Shown here: positions 1 to 9,118 of the stretch, in pieces
Layout of the letters: every line of letters starts with the position of its first letter
Numbering within the stretch: the first letter of the stretch is position 1
From: Legionellaceae bacterium
GTDB taxonomy: Bacteria > Pseudomonadota > Gammaproteobacteria > Legionellales > Legionellaceae
Length of the DNA: 64,000 nt
Direction of reading: 5' to 3'
Assembly: GCA_029210265.1 (NCBI GenBank)
Contig: JARGNP010000003.1
Location: forward strand, 1-64,000
Made by a program: the position numbers and the translations under genes
Notes under the pieces: generated by a model
The model's database searches: none
Seen by the model: only the letters and a program-made list of their open reading frames with translations
Told to the model about the DNA's origin: nothing

Positions 1-2
1 AC

Positions 3-1262
3 CCAACAGCACAACCAAGCGCCTACCCGACCTATTATCCTAGTGGCGTGCCCAGCGGCTATCCGAGTGCTGGACCTTCAGGCTACCCAACGTATATGCC
101 AAGCGGTTACCCGACCTATTATCCGAGTGGCGTACCCAGCGGTTATCCAACAGCTGGGCCGAGCGGCTACCCAACTTACATACCCACCGGTTACCCAACC
201 GCAGGACCAACCGGGTGGCCAAGTGCTTACCCTACAGGTGAACCCACTTTCTTACCGACGGGATTTCCAACCTTTTTTCCTACCGGATTCCCGACGTTCT
301 TCCCATCAGGCGTACCCAGCGGTTATCCGAGTGCTGGGCCTTCAGGCTACCCAACGTATATGCCAAGCGGTTACCCAACAGCACAACCAAGCGCCTACCC
401 GACCTATTATCCTAGTGGCGTGCCCAGCGGCTATCCGAGTGCTGGACCTTCAGGCTACCCAACGTATATGCCAAGCGGTTATCCCACAGCACAACCGAGT
501 GCCTACCCGACCTATTATCCGAGTGGCGTGCCCAGTGGTTATCCAACAGCTGGGCCTTCGGGTTATCCAACGTATATGCCAAGCGGTTATCCAACAGCGC
601 AACCGAGTGCCTACCCGACCTATTATCCGAGCGCCTACCCGACCTATTATCCTAGTGGCGTGCCCAGTGGTTATCCAACAGCTGGGCCTTCAGGCTACCC
701 AACGTATATGCCAAGCGGTTACCCAACAGCACAACCAAGCGCCTACCCGACCTATTATCCTAGTGGCGTGCCCAGTGGTTATCCAACAGCTGGGCCTTCA
801 GGCTACCCAACGTATATGCCAAGCGGTTATCCAACAGCGCAACCGAGTGCCTACCCGACTTATTATCCTAGTGGCGTGCCCAGCGGCTATCCGAGTGCTG
901 GACCGAGTGGCTACCCAACGTATATGCCAAGCGGTTATCCGACAGCACAACCAAGCGCCTACCCAACCTATTATCCGAGTGGCGTACCCAGTGGTTATCC
1001 AACAGCTGGGCCGAGCGGCTACCCAACTTACATACCCACCGGTTACCCAACCGCAGGACCAACCGGGTGGCCAAGTGCTTACCCTACAGGTGAGCCAACC
1101 TTCTTACCGACGGGATTTCCAACGTTCTTCCCGACGTTTATGCCGACATTTATGCCGACATTTTTTCCAACGGGCGTACCGAGTGGTTACCCAACAGCAG
1201 GACCAACTGGGTGGCCAAGTGACTACCCCACCGGTTACCCAACCGGTCACCCAACCTTTGTA
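3..1262 (+). repeat. Tandem 108-bp in-frame repeats (36 residues, nine tetrapeptides)
   Basis: The motif encoding SGVPSGYP recurs near 43, 125, 305, 412, 520, 652, 760, 868 and 976. The later copies are about 108 bp apart. One interval (520 to 652) is 24 bp longer because two tetrapeptides (SAYPTYYP) are duplicated. Copies are nearly identical at DNA level with mostly synonymous changes, which points to recent expansion by recombination or slippage. The repeats leave long open frames in the +1 and minus frames, which are shadows. Confidence 0.9.
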
Positions 1263-3683
1263 GGTGAAACACACGCCCCTACTGTAGGAATTATTCCTAA
1301 CTGGGGTAATGCTTGGGGCGTCACAGATACCTATTTAAGCCCAAGCGATATTACACAAACAACTGATTATATTTTAGGATTGGCAAATATATATGCTCAT
1401 GACAAAAGTGCACTCATGTTATTTGATAAATTAAATGGTGAGCTTTCGCCTTATTATTTATCGTGGGAAACAACGGCTGCAGCTGCAGAAGGAAACAACC
1501 TCTATCTCGCTGGAACCACAGAAAATCGAGAACCCGTCTTAGCTAAAATTGATCTTGAACATAAAGTCTTAACCTGGGGAAAACGCCTTCCTTCATCATC
1601 GTATACAATTGTTGATGTCAACATTCAGGCTAATGGTCAGTTAGTTACTACGATAGAAAATCGTCATAATCATCAAAGTACGGGCAGCATACTGATTGAA
1701 GAACACGATGCAACTTCTGGCCTGACTTTATCCAATCAAGCTTACGTGAGTAGCTTGTTTACGCGACCAATCTTTGCGAGACCAATCAAAGGTATGGCAT
1801 TTATCGATGACAATACTTATATAGCAGGTCAATACACCTTTCAATCTCAATATTTGACTTGTATGATAAATACTGTCACAGCAGATTTTTACATATTATC
1901 AGCAGGTTACCCCATTGCGAATAATTTAGACCGACCTTTGGCGATAACATCAGGTTCGAACAGCCTATACTTGCTGACCTCTTCAATCAGAAACGCTAAT
2001 TTTTATTATAACCTAGTAAGGCTAAACCAAATTGAAAGCACGCTCTCCATGGCAGAAAGCTGGCCTATACGAACCGATGCGTTCTTACAAGACATTGCAT
2101 TAATGCAGGTAGATAATCTTGATTATTTAATGACCTGTGGACAAGCAAGTTCTCTACTCTTTATGGTTAAATTAGATGAGCAAGGCAATAAAGTAAAAGA
2201 ATTAAATATCTTTTATGGCCAAAAAGAGCTTACATGTGCATCACTCACGTATACACGTGGTGGCGTTATTGCGACCGTTCAACATTATGAAGGTGATGAC
2301 CCGGTTATATCGACCCTTTTTGTTGACCAAAACACATTTCAACCCGCGCAATTACCGGTGGGGTTTGAATGGGCTTTTAGTGATGAAATTACGTTTGGTG
2401 CGAGTGACTTAAGACTCGATAGAACCAGTACACAACATATAACACAAACACCTTTAACGTATGAGCTGTTTTCAGGTAATATGACACCAGCTACAGACTT
2501 TATTCAGTTTGGCCTGCCCGTACCTTCAGCGCCACCGAGCTGGAGACCCTCGTTTCGACCATCGCCACCACCATCGCCTGTGCCATCCGCGAGTCCATCG
2601 TCTAACAAACCGTCGTTTAGGCCCTCGTCATACCGACCTACGTTTTTTGGTGAGACCAATGCACCCACCAAAACAGACAACCCAACAGGTTACCCAACAG
2701 GTCGCCCTACGTATTTAAGGGGCGCTCCTAGTGGACAGCCAACAGGACAACCTGTGTCACCAACCAGACAACCTAGTATCGCTGAGCGCTCAGCAGCTCC
2801 TACACGACACTTATCTCCATCTCCAACCACGGCTTCGCCTAGCGTTAAGTCTTCTCCCATGCCAACATTAGCTAAGTTAGAGAATGACGATCAATCTTAC
2901 TCTATCAATTGGAATGCTTTCTATATCAGCATCACGGGTATTATCGTTGTAGGCTATGCTACTTTAAGTTACTTTAACTGTCGCAAAAATAAAGTTTCAC
3001 CGGCACCGGCACCGACACCTGAAGATATCGCCTTGATGAATTTCACTGACATGGTCATGGATGAAATATTCAATCAAGAGATCGCTGATGCTGTCAGAAT
3101 AGAAGAGCAATTAGAACAAGAGAATACAGATGTCAGGCAAGCAGTTCGATCCCTCGTAGATACTGTAGTTATAATGAATACACCTGCCTATCGCTCTTCT
3201 GATAATGAAGAACAAGAGCATATCATAGAAAATATCCAAGAAGTTGAGGTGGAGAGCGAGAGTGATAGTTCAAACTTCTCTGAGTTGTACCGTGACTTCC
3301 ATGATTTATCAATAAGAAGTAGATTCCAAGCATGTCTTTCTAGCTCTTCTGACAGTGAGGAAGATGAAAGTGAAGATGATTATGAAAGTGATGACTCAAG
3401 ATTATCTAGACTAGAAGGTGAGTATCGCGTTGCGACTCCTGATAATTCAGCTTCACAAATAAGACCTGTCACGCATGCCGGGCGAAGAATAGCACCCGGT
3501 GATTCACCCGACATAGAAAACCAATCACTATCTCTTGGTGAAAGACAGCAACTGTTATATTTTGGCGTATTCTTCAATGCACGCGTACAACCGGATGAAA
3601 GCAACCAACAAGAAGGCAGTGCTTCAATTGTTAGCTCAAGCGGTCAGGAAGTTCGTTTTGGTCAATCTTTTTCAATTAGATGA
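3..3683 (+). CDS. Giant Pro/Tyr tetrapeptide-repeat surface protein, 5' truncated by window edge
   Basis: The reading frame is open to the left edge, so the true start lies outside the window; GTG at 48 is only the first start-like codon inside. About 405 residues of tetrapeptides of the type PSGY-PTAG-PSGY-PTYM come first. They are followed by a roughly 400-residue region with short hydrophobic/Gly strands that could be a beta-propeller-like domain. A second Pro/Ser-rich spacer containing PSGQPTGQP follows, then a single membrane helix (around 2910-2980) and a long acidic Ser/Glu-rich tail. The layout suggests a repeat stalk and a globular domain outside, one transmembrane segment, and an acidic cytoplasmic tail. 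The repeats resemble tetrapeptides of stramenopile and other protist surface proteins. No enzymatic motif is recognised; function unknown. The next gene is convergent, 19 bp away. Confidence 0.85.
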   Translation, partial: PTAQPSAYPTYYPSGVPSGYPSAGPSGYPTYMPSGYPTYYPSGVPSGYPTAGPSGYPTYIPTGYPTAGPTGWPSAYPTGEPTFLPTGFPTFFPTGFPTFFPSGVPSGYPSAGPSGYPTYMPSGYPTAQPSAYPTYYPSGVPSGYPSAGPSGYPTYMPSGYPTAQPSAYPTYYPSGVPSGYPTAGPSGYPTYMPSGYPTAQPSAYPTYYPSAYPTYYPSGVPSGYPTAGPSGYPTYMPSGYPTAQPSAYPTYYPSGVPSGYPTAGPSGYPTYMPSGYPTAQPSAYPTYYPSGVPSGYPSAGPSGYPTYMPSGYPTAQPSAYPTYYPSGVPSGYPTAGPSGYPTYIPTGYPTAGPTGWPSAYPTGEPTFLPTGFPTFFPTFMPTFMPTFFPTGVPSGYPTAGPTGWPSDYPTGYPTGHPTFVGETHAPTVGIIPNWGNAWGVTDTYLSPSDITQTTDYILGLANIYAHDKSALMLFDKLNGELSPYYLSWETTAAAAEGNNLYLAGTTENREPVLAKIDLEHKVLTWGKRLPSSSYTIVDVNIQANGQLVTTIENRHNHQSTGSILIEEHDATSGLTLSNQAYVSSLFTRPIFARPIKGMAFIDDNTYIAGQYTFQSQYLTCMINTVTADFYILSAGYPIANNLDRPLAITSGSNSLYLLTSSIRNANFYYNLVRLNQIESTLSMAESWPIRTDAFLQDIALMQVDNLDYLMTCGQASSLLFMVKLDEQGNKVKELNIFYGQKELTCASLTYTRGGVIATVQHYEGDDPVISTLFVDQNTFQPAQLPVGFEWAFSDEITFGASDLRLDRTSTQHITQTPLTYELFSGNMTPATDFIQFGLPVPSAPPSWRPSFRPSPPPSPVPSASPSSNKPSFRPSSYRPTFFGETNAPTKTDNPTGYPTGRPTYLRGAPSGQPTGQPVSPTRQPSIAERSAAPTRHLSPSPTTASPSVKSSPMPTLAKLENDDQSYSINWNAFYISITGIIVVGYATLSYFNCRKNKVSPAPAPTPEDIALMNFTDMVMDEIFNQEIADAVRIEEQLEQENTDVRQAVRSLVDTVVIMNTPAYRSSDNEEQEHIIENIQEVEVESESDSSNFSELYRDFHDLSIRSRFQACLSSSSDSEEDESEDDYESDDSRLSRLEGEYRVATPDNSASQIRPVTHAGRRIAPGDSPDIENQSLSLGERQQLLYFGVFFNARVQPDESNQQEGSASIVSSSGQEVRFGQSFSIR

Positions 3684-3702
3684 ATCATGGTTTTAAGAAA
3701 GA

Positions 3703-5061
3703 TTAACCATCTTGCCGTGGGTCAAAGGCGTCACGCACGGCATCAGCAAATATATTGCTGGATAAAACCAACATAAACATAAAGCTAAACGCGGCTAAAA
3801 TAGGCCACCAAACCACGGGCTCCCGCGAAAGCTCCAAACGTGCAGCGTTAATCATGTTCCCCCAACTGATGGTCATGGGGGATACACCCACACCAATGTA
3901 GGCAAGCACTGCTTCGGCCAGTACGAGAAAACTAAAGTCTAACACCATCGTCACTAACACAATATGCATGACGTTCGGTAGTAAATGCTTGGTCATAATT
4001 TTAAAACGGCTGGTGCCTAACGCTGTGCCGGCTAATACAAAATCAATTTCTCGCAGTTTTAAAACTTCGGCGCGAATCAAACGACACAACGTGGTCCAGC
4101 TTGTAAGGCCTAAAATAAAACATAATGCCAACAATCGTGCGTCAGCATCATCGGCTAAGTTTGATATCAAGTAAGGATGATTAGCTAAATACGTTTGTAT
4201 TGAAAGCACCGAGGCTGTAATTAATAAAACACCAGGAATGGAGCTCAACGTGGTATATACATACTGCACAACATCATCAATCCACCCTCCAAAATAGCCG
4301 GACATTACCCCAAAGGAAAGGGCCAGAGGCATCATAAATACCGTGGTTAATAAGCCAATAACCAAGCCCGTACGTACACTTTTTATCGCATGATAAAAAA
4401 TATCCTGCCCTATTTTTCCGGTACCAAATACATGAAGTTCACGCGATACATCATAAAAAATAAATACCATGCTAAGGCACACAAACAACGTAACTAAAGC
4501 AGAAAAAAAAGGCATGCTTGGTACCATACTTTTGCCTTTTTCCTGGGTAAGAAAGCGTCGAACACCCCATGCAAGTACCGAAAAGGCAAACACCCATAAA
4601 AAACTATCTAAAAACGCCTTTTCAATCATATGTATACAAAAAATATGTACATCTGCCTGGTTTTTGAGGTTTTTACTCGGATAACGTAAGCGTGGATAGG
4701 CTTGCTCTGCTACACCATTAACCCAAACTGTTTTACTTACATAAGACTGAAGTGCCATCGGCGATGAATACGTTGTTTCATCAAGCACACCCACAGGTGC
4801 AAGAGCCCTATCGAGTAAGGTCGTATGCTGCATGGATTGGCGTATAGGGCCTGCGGCATGATGCGCAGGAATCGAGTCCATCACAACAATTATCAAAAAA
4901 AACGAGAGAATAACAGCGGCGCTCACAGCCACCGGTTTTTCAAACAAACGTTTAAACGCCATACGGTGATGTGGTTTTCGAGCACTCAAAATAATGCTTA
5001 GCGCACTAACCAATAAAATACCTAAAAAACAGCCATCACTCCAAAGCCAATCACGATTCAT
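3703..5061 (-). CDS. Peptide ABC transporter permease, OppC/YejE-like
   Basis: Inner-membrane permease of a peptide importer (binding-protein-dependent transport family). The family hallmarks are visible: an FGTGKIGQDIF segment (about 212-222) matching the OppC GTDxxGRD signature, and the cytoplasmic EAA coupling loop (about 337-365, with FVLAGTALGTS) that docks on the ATPase. At 452 residues it is much longer than usual (about 300). The extra length is an additional N-terminal membrane helix and an insertion of about 120 residues between the first family helix and the permease core. Its start overlaps the preceding permease gene by 4 bp, so the two are translationally coupled. It is the last gene of the operon; no ATPase gene follows. 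Confidence 0.9.
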   Translation of the reverse strand: MNRDWLWSDGCFLGILLVSALSIILSARKPHHRMAFKRLFEKPVAVSAAVILSFFLIIVVMDSIPAHHAAGPIRQSMQHTTLLDRALAPVGVLDETTYSSPMALQSYVSKTVWVNGVAEQAYPRLRYPSKNLKNQADVHIFCIHMIEKAFLDSFLWVFAFSVLAWGVRRFLTQEKGKSMVPSMPFFSALVTLFVCLSMVFIFYDVSRELHVFGTGKIGQDIFYHAIKSVRTGLVIGLLTTVFMMPLALSFGVMSGYFGGWIDDVVQYVYTTLSSIPGVLLITASVLSIQTYLANHPYLISNLADDADARLLALCFILGLTSWTTLCRLIRAEVLKLREIDFVLAGTALGTSRFKIMTKHLLPNVMHIVLVTMVLDFSFLVLAEAVLAYIGVGVSPMTISWGNMINAARLELSREPVVWWPILAAFSFMFMLVLSSNIFADAVRDAFDPRQDG

Positions 5062-6035
5062 GCGAGCCTCACACGGGGATCAAGCCAAACATACGAGACA
5101 TCCGTTAGCATTAATCCTACTAAATACAACACAGAGCCTAAAAATACCATGGCACGTACAATGGCAAAATCTTGCTGATAAATCGCATCAATTAAATAAC
5201 TCCCAAGCCCAGGAATACCAAAAAAAGATTCAAGCACTAGACTGCCCATAAACAGCGTCGGAATAATCACGACTACGCCCGTTAGAATAGGTAACATTGC
5301 GTTTTTAAGCACATGGCGAAAAAAAACGCGTCGCTCGGACAACCCTTTTGCACGTGCTGTTTTCACGTAATCTTTATGCATTTCTTCAATAAACAACGTA
5401 CGATACCAGCGACCTCCGCCCCCCAAACCACTGATCACCGAAACCATCACCGGCAAAATAATAAACTTAAAGCTCTCAAGTCCGTAGTCATAGCCTGAAA
5501 TAGGCACGAGACGTAATACTTTTCCAAATAAGTATTGGCCTCCCATGATATAAAACAAACTCGATATCGACATCAGCATGATGCAAAAAATTACTCCGCT
5601 CAAGTCCAAATACGTGCCTCGAAAAAACACCATCAGCATGGCAAACGTAATGTTCACGAGCAAACCTAATAATAGCGACGGCAATGCAATAGCAAAACTA
5701 GGCCACATCCGTGTTGATACATCTTGCTTAATATCTCGTCCCGCATCTGAGAACCCAAAATCAAACACAAAAAGTCGTAATGATTTCTTATAAAAGAGCG
5801 TATCTCGCAGTTTATTCAGGCCTTGAGCATCTGCATTATAAAATAAAGGATAATTATACCCACGCTCAACTTTCCATTCGGTGATCGCTGTTTCAGTAAT
5901 ATGCTTTTGCCCCAACTGCATGCGTGCCATATCGTCAGGTGAGTTCACCATAAAGAAAAGAGCAAACGTTAAAATATTAATACCTATAAGAATAGGCATG
6001 GCATAAAAAATACGTCGTAAAAAATACCCCATCAT
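5058..6035 (-). CDS. Peptide ABC transporter permease, OppB/YejB-like
   Basis: Inner-membrane permease, 325 residues, of the peptide/nickel importer class. The N-terminus has the typical OppB opening (FLRRIFYAMPILIGINILTF) with one membrane helix. Several further helices and the EAA loop (around KTARAKGLSERRVFFRHVLK) follow, then a short C-terminal tail ending in DPRVRLA, typical of OppB. It overlaps the solute-binding protein gene upstream and the OppC-like gene downstream by 4 bp each, so the three form one coupled transcript. It should pair with the OppC-like permease to form the channel. Confidence 0.92.
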   Translation of the reverse strand: MMGYFLRRIFYAMPILIGINILTFALFFMVNSPDDMARMQLGQKHITETAITEWKVERGYNYPLFYNADAQGLNKLRDTLFYKKSLRLFVFDFGFSDAGRDIKQDVSTRMWPSFAIALPSLLLGLLVNITFAMLMVFFRGTYLDLSGVIFCIMLMSISSLFYIMGGQYLFGKVLRLVPISGYDYGLESFKFIILPVMVSVISGLGGGGRWYRTLFIEEMHKDYVKTARAKGLSERRVFFRHVLKNAMLPILTGVVVIIPTLFMGSLVLESFFGIPGLGSYLIDAIYQQDFAIVRAMVFLGSVLYLVGLMLTDVSYVWLDPRVRLA

Positions 6036-8224
6036 GATTGCATTCTCAACGCAGCACTCCGTTGTCGTTTATAGTAAGCATGCACAAACGGGAATAAGAA
6101 TAAAAGACCTATGAATAAAAACAAGCCCAATGGCCAAACAATCGGTTGATTCCATTGTATACGCAAGCGATTACGGTCCGGTACATTGATATCAATATAT
6201 TTTAAAATATCATCCACCAATAAATCTGATTTCATGGGTGAAGTCCACTGTTGGCTCAACATAATACTTTTACCATGTAATCCAAAAACCCAGGGAGCAT
6301 CGTGTCGAATAAGTTCGAGCATTTGATTAATTAATACCTGGCGCTTTGGCCCATTAGGTTGATTTTTCATCTCTAAAAATAGCTTGTCATAAGCTTCATT
6401 ATGATAATTACTTACATTTTCACCACCATACGGATGGCGTGCGTTAGGACCATAAAATAAAAACAAAAAATTTTCTGGATCAGGATAATCGGCAATCCAT
6501 CCCCAGGTAAATATCTGAGCATTTCCTGCTTTCACTTTTTCTTGAAAACGATTGAAATGCGTTGCTCGTACATCAAGTGCTATCCCCAGTTTACTATACT
6601 GCTTCCGCATCCAATTAAGTGCAGCTTTCTCTTCGGGACCACCGGTCGATGCAACATCATAATGAAGTATAAGCGGCTGTCCTGTTTTAGGATCGCGTCC
6701 TCCCGGATACCCTGCCTCAGTCATAAGTGCCTGCGCTTCTTTAAGCGGCCGGCGCTTAAGCCCATGCTCATCCCAAGCATACACATAAGGGTTAATACCG
6801 GCTTTTCCCTCCAGATGTCCAAAAATACTGGGAGGAATAGGCCCCTGTGCGGCCACACCGCGACCGTTCAAAAAAATAGCGATATGCTCGTTATAATCAA
6901 TCACCATCGAAATCGCTTGTCTTAATTTTCTTGCACGTACACTACTGCCCCCAACCACAGGATCTAACATATTAAACCCTAAATACTGAATCGTTGGCTC
7001 ATTCACTTCAGTCAGGCGAATACCGCGTTGTTTCATCTCCGGCGTCAGCACCGGTTCACCCTCGCTTGTAATTTGAATAGCTGAATCAAAACTATCAGCT
7101 GTCAAACCCGAGAAGTCATAATAGCCTTGTAAAAATTTAATCCATCGTGGAATCGCTTCTTTCTCCAGTGTATATACCGCTTTATCAATAAACGGCGTTA
7201 CTTTACCTGCATTTTTTAAAAAACCTTTGGCTTTATCACTATCCGAACCATTTGTTGGAAAAAACGCCTCCCGATAATTGGGATTTTTCTCTAGCACCAT
7301 TCGGCGACTTGGATTATTTTCAACAAGCATAAACGGCCCCGTTCCGACGGGATACCATCCAAAACTTAAATTATGATCGGCCATGCCTTTTTGGGCATAA
7401 AAACGATCGGCTTCCCAAGGAATCGGGGAAAAAAAAGGCATCGCAAGCCAAAACATAAATTGCGTATACTGGCCTTTGAGCCGAATCTCAAACGTATAAC
7501 GATCGACAGCATAAGCGCCTTCCAAAGAATATTCACGTAGGTCTAAATACCCAGGAACATGACCTCGATGCGGTAACTTATCTGCATACGCATCTAAACC
7601 TAAAATATATTCACTCATGAGGCCATAAATAGGCGAATTAACCGCAGGGTTCGCTATTCGCTTAATTTCATACACATAATCATCGGCTGTAAGTTCACGC
7701 GTTCCGACATGCTTGAAATCAGATAATATTTTTATATCATGCTTTTTCAAAAAATGAGGCGGCAATGGATAATATTCGAATTCGCCTGCTTCTGTTTTAG
7801 CAAAAGCCGGATGCGGTTGATATAAAATACCTGGTTTTAAATGCACCGTATAAATACTGTAAGCAACATCGCTAGCATGAGCCAGCGCATGCTCCTGCTC
7901 AAGCACATGATCTGCTTTATCATAATATCGCACCTCAGGCACATCGGTGATGGTGCGAGGAACAAGCAAATACGGACGCGTTAAATAGTCATATTGCAAC
8001 ACGGGCTCGTAGACTTGTGCTGTAAATAGCGATTCATTCACCACATAAGAACGCGCAGGATCCAACGTTTTGGGGCGCTCAGTAAACGAGCTATAATAAA
8101 TTTTTTCTGATGACTCATGTGCCGGATATGGATCGTTCAGCACACCATACTTACTAGCAGCATAAGACGTGCTGGCACAGCTGATAATAGATAATAAGAT
8201 CGGAAAAAAGCGCTCGATTGGCAT
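6032..8224 (-). CDS. Peptide ABC transporter solute-binding protein (SBP_bac_5, OppA-like) with C-terminal membrane anchor
   Basis: Periplasmic peptide-binding component, 730 residues against about 540 for typical OppA. A signal peptide covers residues 1-22. The family signature lies near the N-terminus (ERPKTLDPARSYV), and the core holds typical SBP_bac_5 segments such as YPVGTGPFMLVENNPSRR and FTWGWIADYPDPENF. Near the C-terminus a hydrophobic helix (WPLGLFLFIGLLFLFPF) is followed by a basic tail, so the protein is probably tethered to the inner membrane rather than freely diffusing. An AAGAGG ribosome site precedes the ATG. First gene of the three-gene operon; substrate specificity cannot be read from sequence. 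Confidence 0.92.
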   Translation of the reverse strand: MPIERFFPILLSIISCASTSYAASKYGVLNDPYPAHESSEKIYYSSFTERPKTLDPARSYVVNESLFTAQVYEPVLQYDYLTRPYLLVPRTITDVPEVRYYDKADHVLEQEHALAHASDVAYSIYTVHLKPGILYQPHPAFAKTEAGEFEYYPLPPHFLKKHDIKILSDFKHVGTRELTADDYVYEIKRIANPAVNSPIYGLMSEYILGLDAYADKLPHRGHVPGYLDLREYSLEGAYAVDRYTFEIRLKGQYTQFMFWLAMPFFSPIPWEADRFYAQKGMADHNLSFGWYPVGTGPFMLVENNPSRRMVLEKNPNYREAFFPTNGSDSDKAKGFLKNAGKVTPFIDKAVYTLEKEAIPRWIKFLQGYYDFSGLTADSFDSAIQITSEGEPVLTPEMKQRGIRLTEVNEPTIQYLGFNMLDPVVGGSSVRARKLRQAISMVIDYNEHIAIFLNGRGVAAQGPIPPSIFGHLEGKAGINPYVYAWDEHGLKRRPLKEAQALMTEAGYPGGRDPKTGQPLILHYDVASTGGPEEKAALNWMRKQYSKLGIALDVRATHFNRFQEKVKAGNAQIFTWGWIADYPDPENFLFLFYGPNARHPYGGENVSNYHNEAYDKLFLEMKNQPNGPKRQVLINQMLELIRHDAPWVFGLHGKSIMLSQQWTSPMKSDLLVDDILKYIDINVPDRNRLRIQWNQPIVWPLGLFLFIGLLFLFPFVHAYYKRQRSAALRMQS

Positions 8225-8419
8225 TGAATCCTCTTATTTGTTCTTGTTCTGATTGTTGGCGTACATCACCATCTAACTGTTATCAGCACAAAATGCTTTA
8301 CTCATCATCGCCATAAAACCATCAAAGATCAAGATGTTATAAAATAAATGCAATTAATACTTGCAATATAAAGAACATGTCGTACACTTAATGTACATAA
8401 ATAAGTATTAGGATAACTT

Positions 8420-8572
8420 ATGAGAGCGTTACGATATTTATTGCTTACGGGTGTTTGTTTAGCTTTTTTGGGTGGGTGCTGTTCAAGCCAAGGCTCCTGC
8501 AACAACCTAACCAGCGTTGGCTGTTGCTCAACCTGTGATTATTGCAGTTCAAATCAAAATATGTGGTATTAA
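8420..8572 (+). CDS. Tiny Cys-rich lipoprotein, 50 residues
   Basis: A short gene reads M-R-A-L-R, a hydrophobic stretch, then LGGC as a lipobox with Cys20 as the lipidation site. The mature part has about 30 residues with several further Cys (CC pairs, YC), many Ser/Asn, and ends in NMWY. An AGGA ribosome site lies about 6 bases upstream of the ATG. Signal peptide, lipobox and ribosome site together make it a credible gene despite its size. It probably sits in the envelope; function is unknown. It lies alone between the divergent peptide-transport operon and the convergent uspA gene. Confidence 0.6.
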   Translation: MRALRYLLLTGVCLAFLGGCCSSQGSCNNLTSVGCCSTCDYCSSNQNMWY

Positions 8573-8587
8573 AGTAATCAAAACAAC

Positions 8588-9013
8588 TCAGCGCCGTGTT
8601 CGCAAAGTGAGTACATCAATAGGAGCTTGCTCCATTAAACTGCGCGCGGTGCTACCCATCAACTCGGACAAATCATGTGGCGTGTGACTGCCAATAATGA
8701 GTAACTCGCAACCGAGCGCCGCTGATTTTTCAAGGACGATATTTTTAACAGAGCCCGACTCAACCAACAACTGGTCTTTAGGCAAAGCAAGTGCCTCTCC
8801 TAACGTAGCCATCACTACTTCAGCATCATCTTTTACTGGCACACCGATCTCTGCAAACCCAAGACCTTGCGCAAGCTGTAAACTCGCTGGCGCTTCAATC
8901 ACATGAATTAAATACAAACACGCATCAAATTTCGCGGCAATACTCACGGCTTGCTCACATAATTCAAAATGCGTATCGCTTAAATCCGTTGCATGCAAAA
9001 TAGTTTTATACAC
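8588..9013 (-). CDS. Universal stress protein, UspA family
   Basis: 141 residues, a single Usp domain. The start MYKTILHATDLSD is the typical first strand with the Asp-containing loop. The C-terminal nucleotide-binding signature is recognisable as GSH-(x9)-GSTA before the last strand, although the loop sequence (TPHDLSELM) is less canonical than in the second Usp of this window (41446-41877). A cytoplasmic stress protein that probably binds ATP. Single-gene unit; its 3' end faces the tiny lipoprotein gene. Confidence 0.93.
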   Translation of the reverse strand: MYKTILHATDLSDTHFELCEQAVSIAAKFDACLYLIHVIEAPASLQLAQGLGFAEIGVPVKDDAEVVMATLGEALALPKDQLLVESGSVKNIVLEKSAALGCELLIIGSHTPHDLSELMGSTARSLMEQAPIDVLTLRTRR

Positions 9014-9118
9014 AGTACATACCTCTCAACTCAACAAATTGATATCACCATAAATTAAGCATAGCAGTAAAAATCAATAAATATTAAGATATGTAAAAAT
9101 TTTACTGAGCTTTCTAGC

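Noticed and set aside
43..1263. Long open frame in +1 register and minus-strand frames over the first 1.2 kb
   Set aside because: They are shadows of the repeat-coding frame; the composition (Gln/Arg/Thr-rich without domain) and lack of start signals argue against genes.
3687..3710. Hairpin between convergent genes as terminator
   Set aside because: Only a 6-bp stem with a 12-base loop and no T-run.
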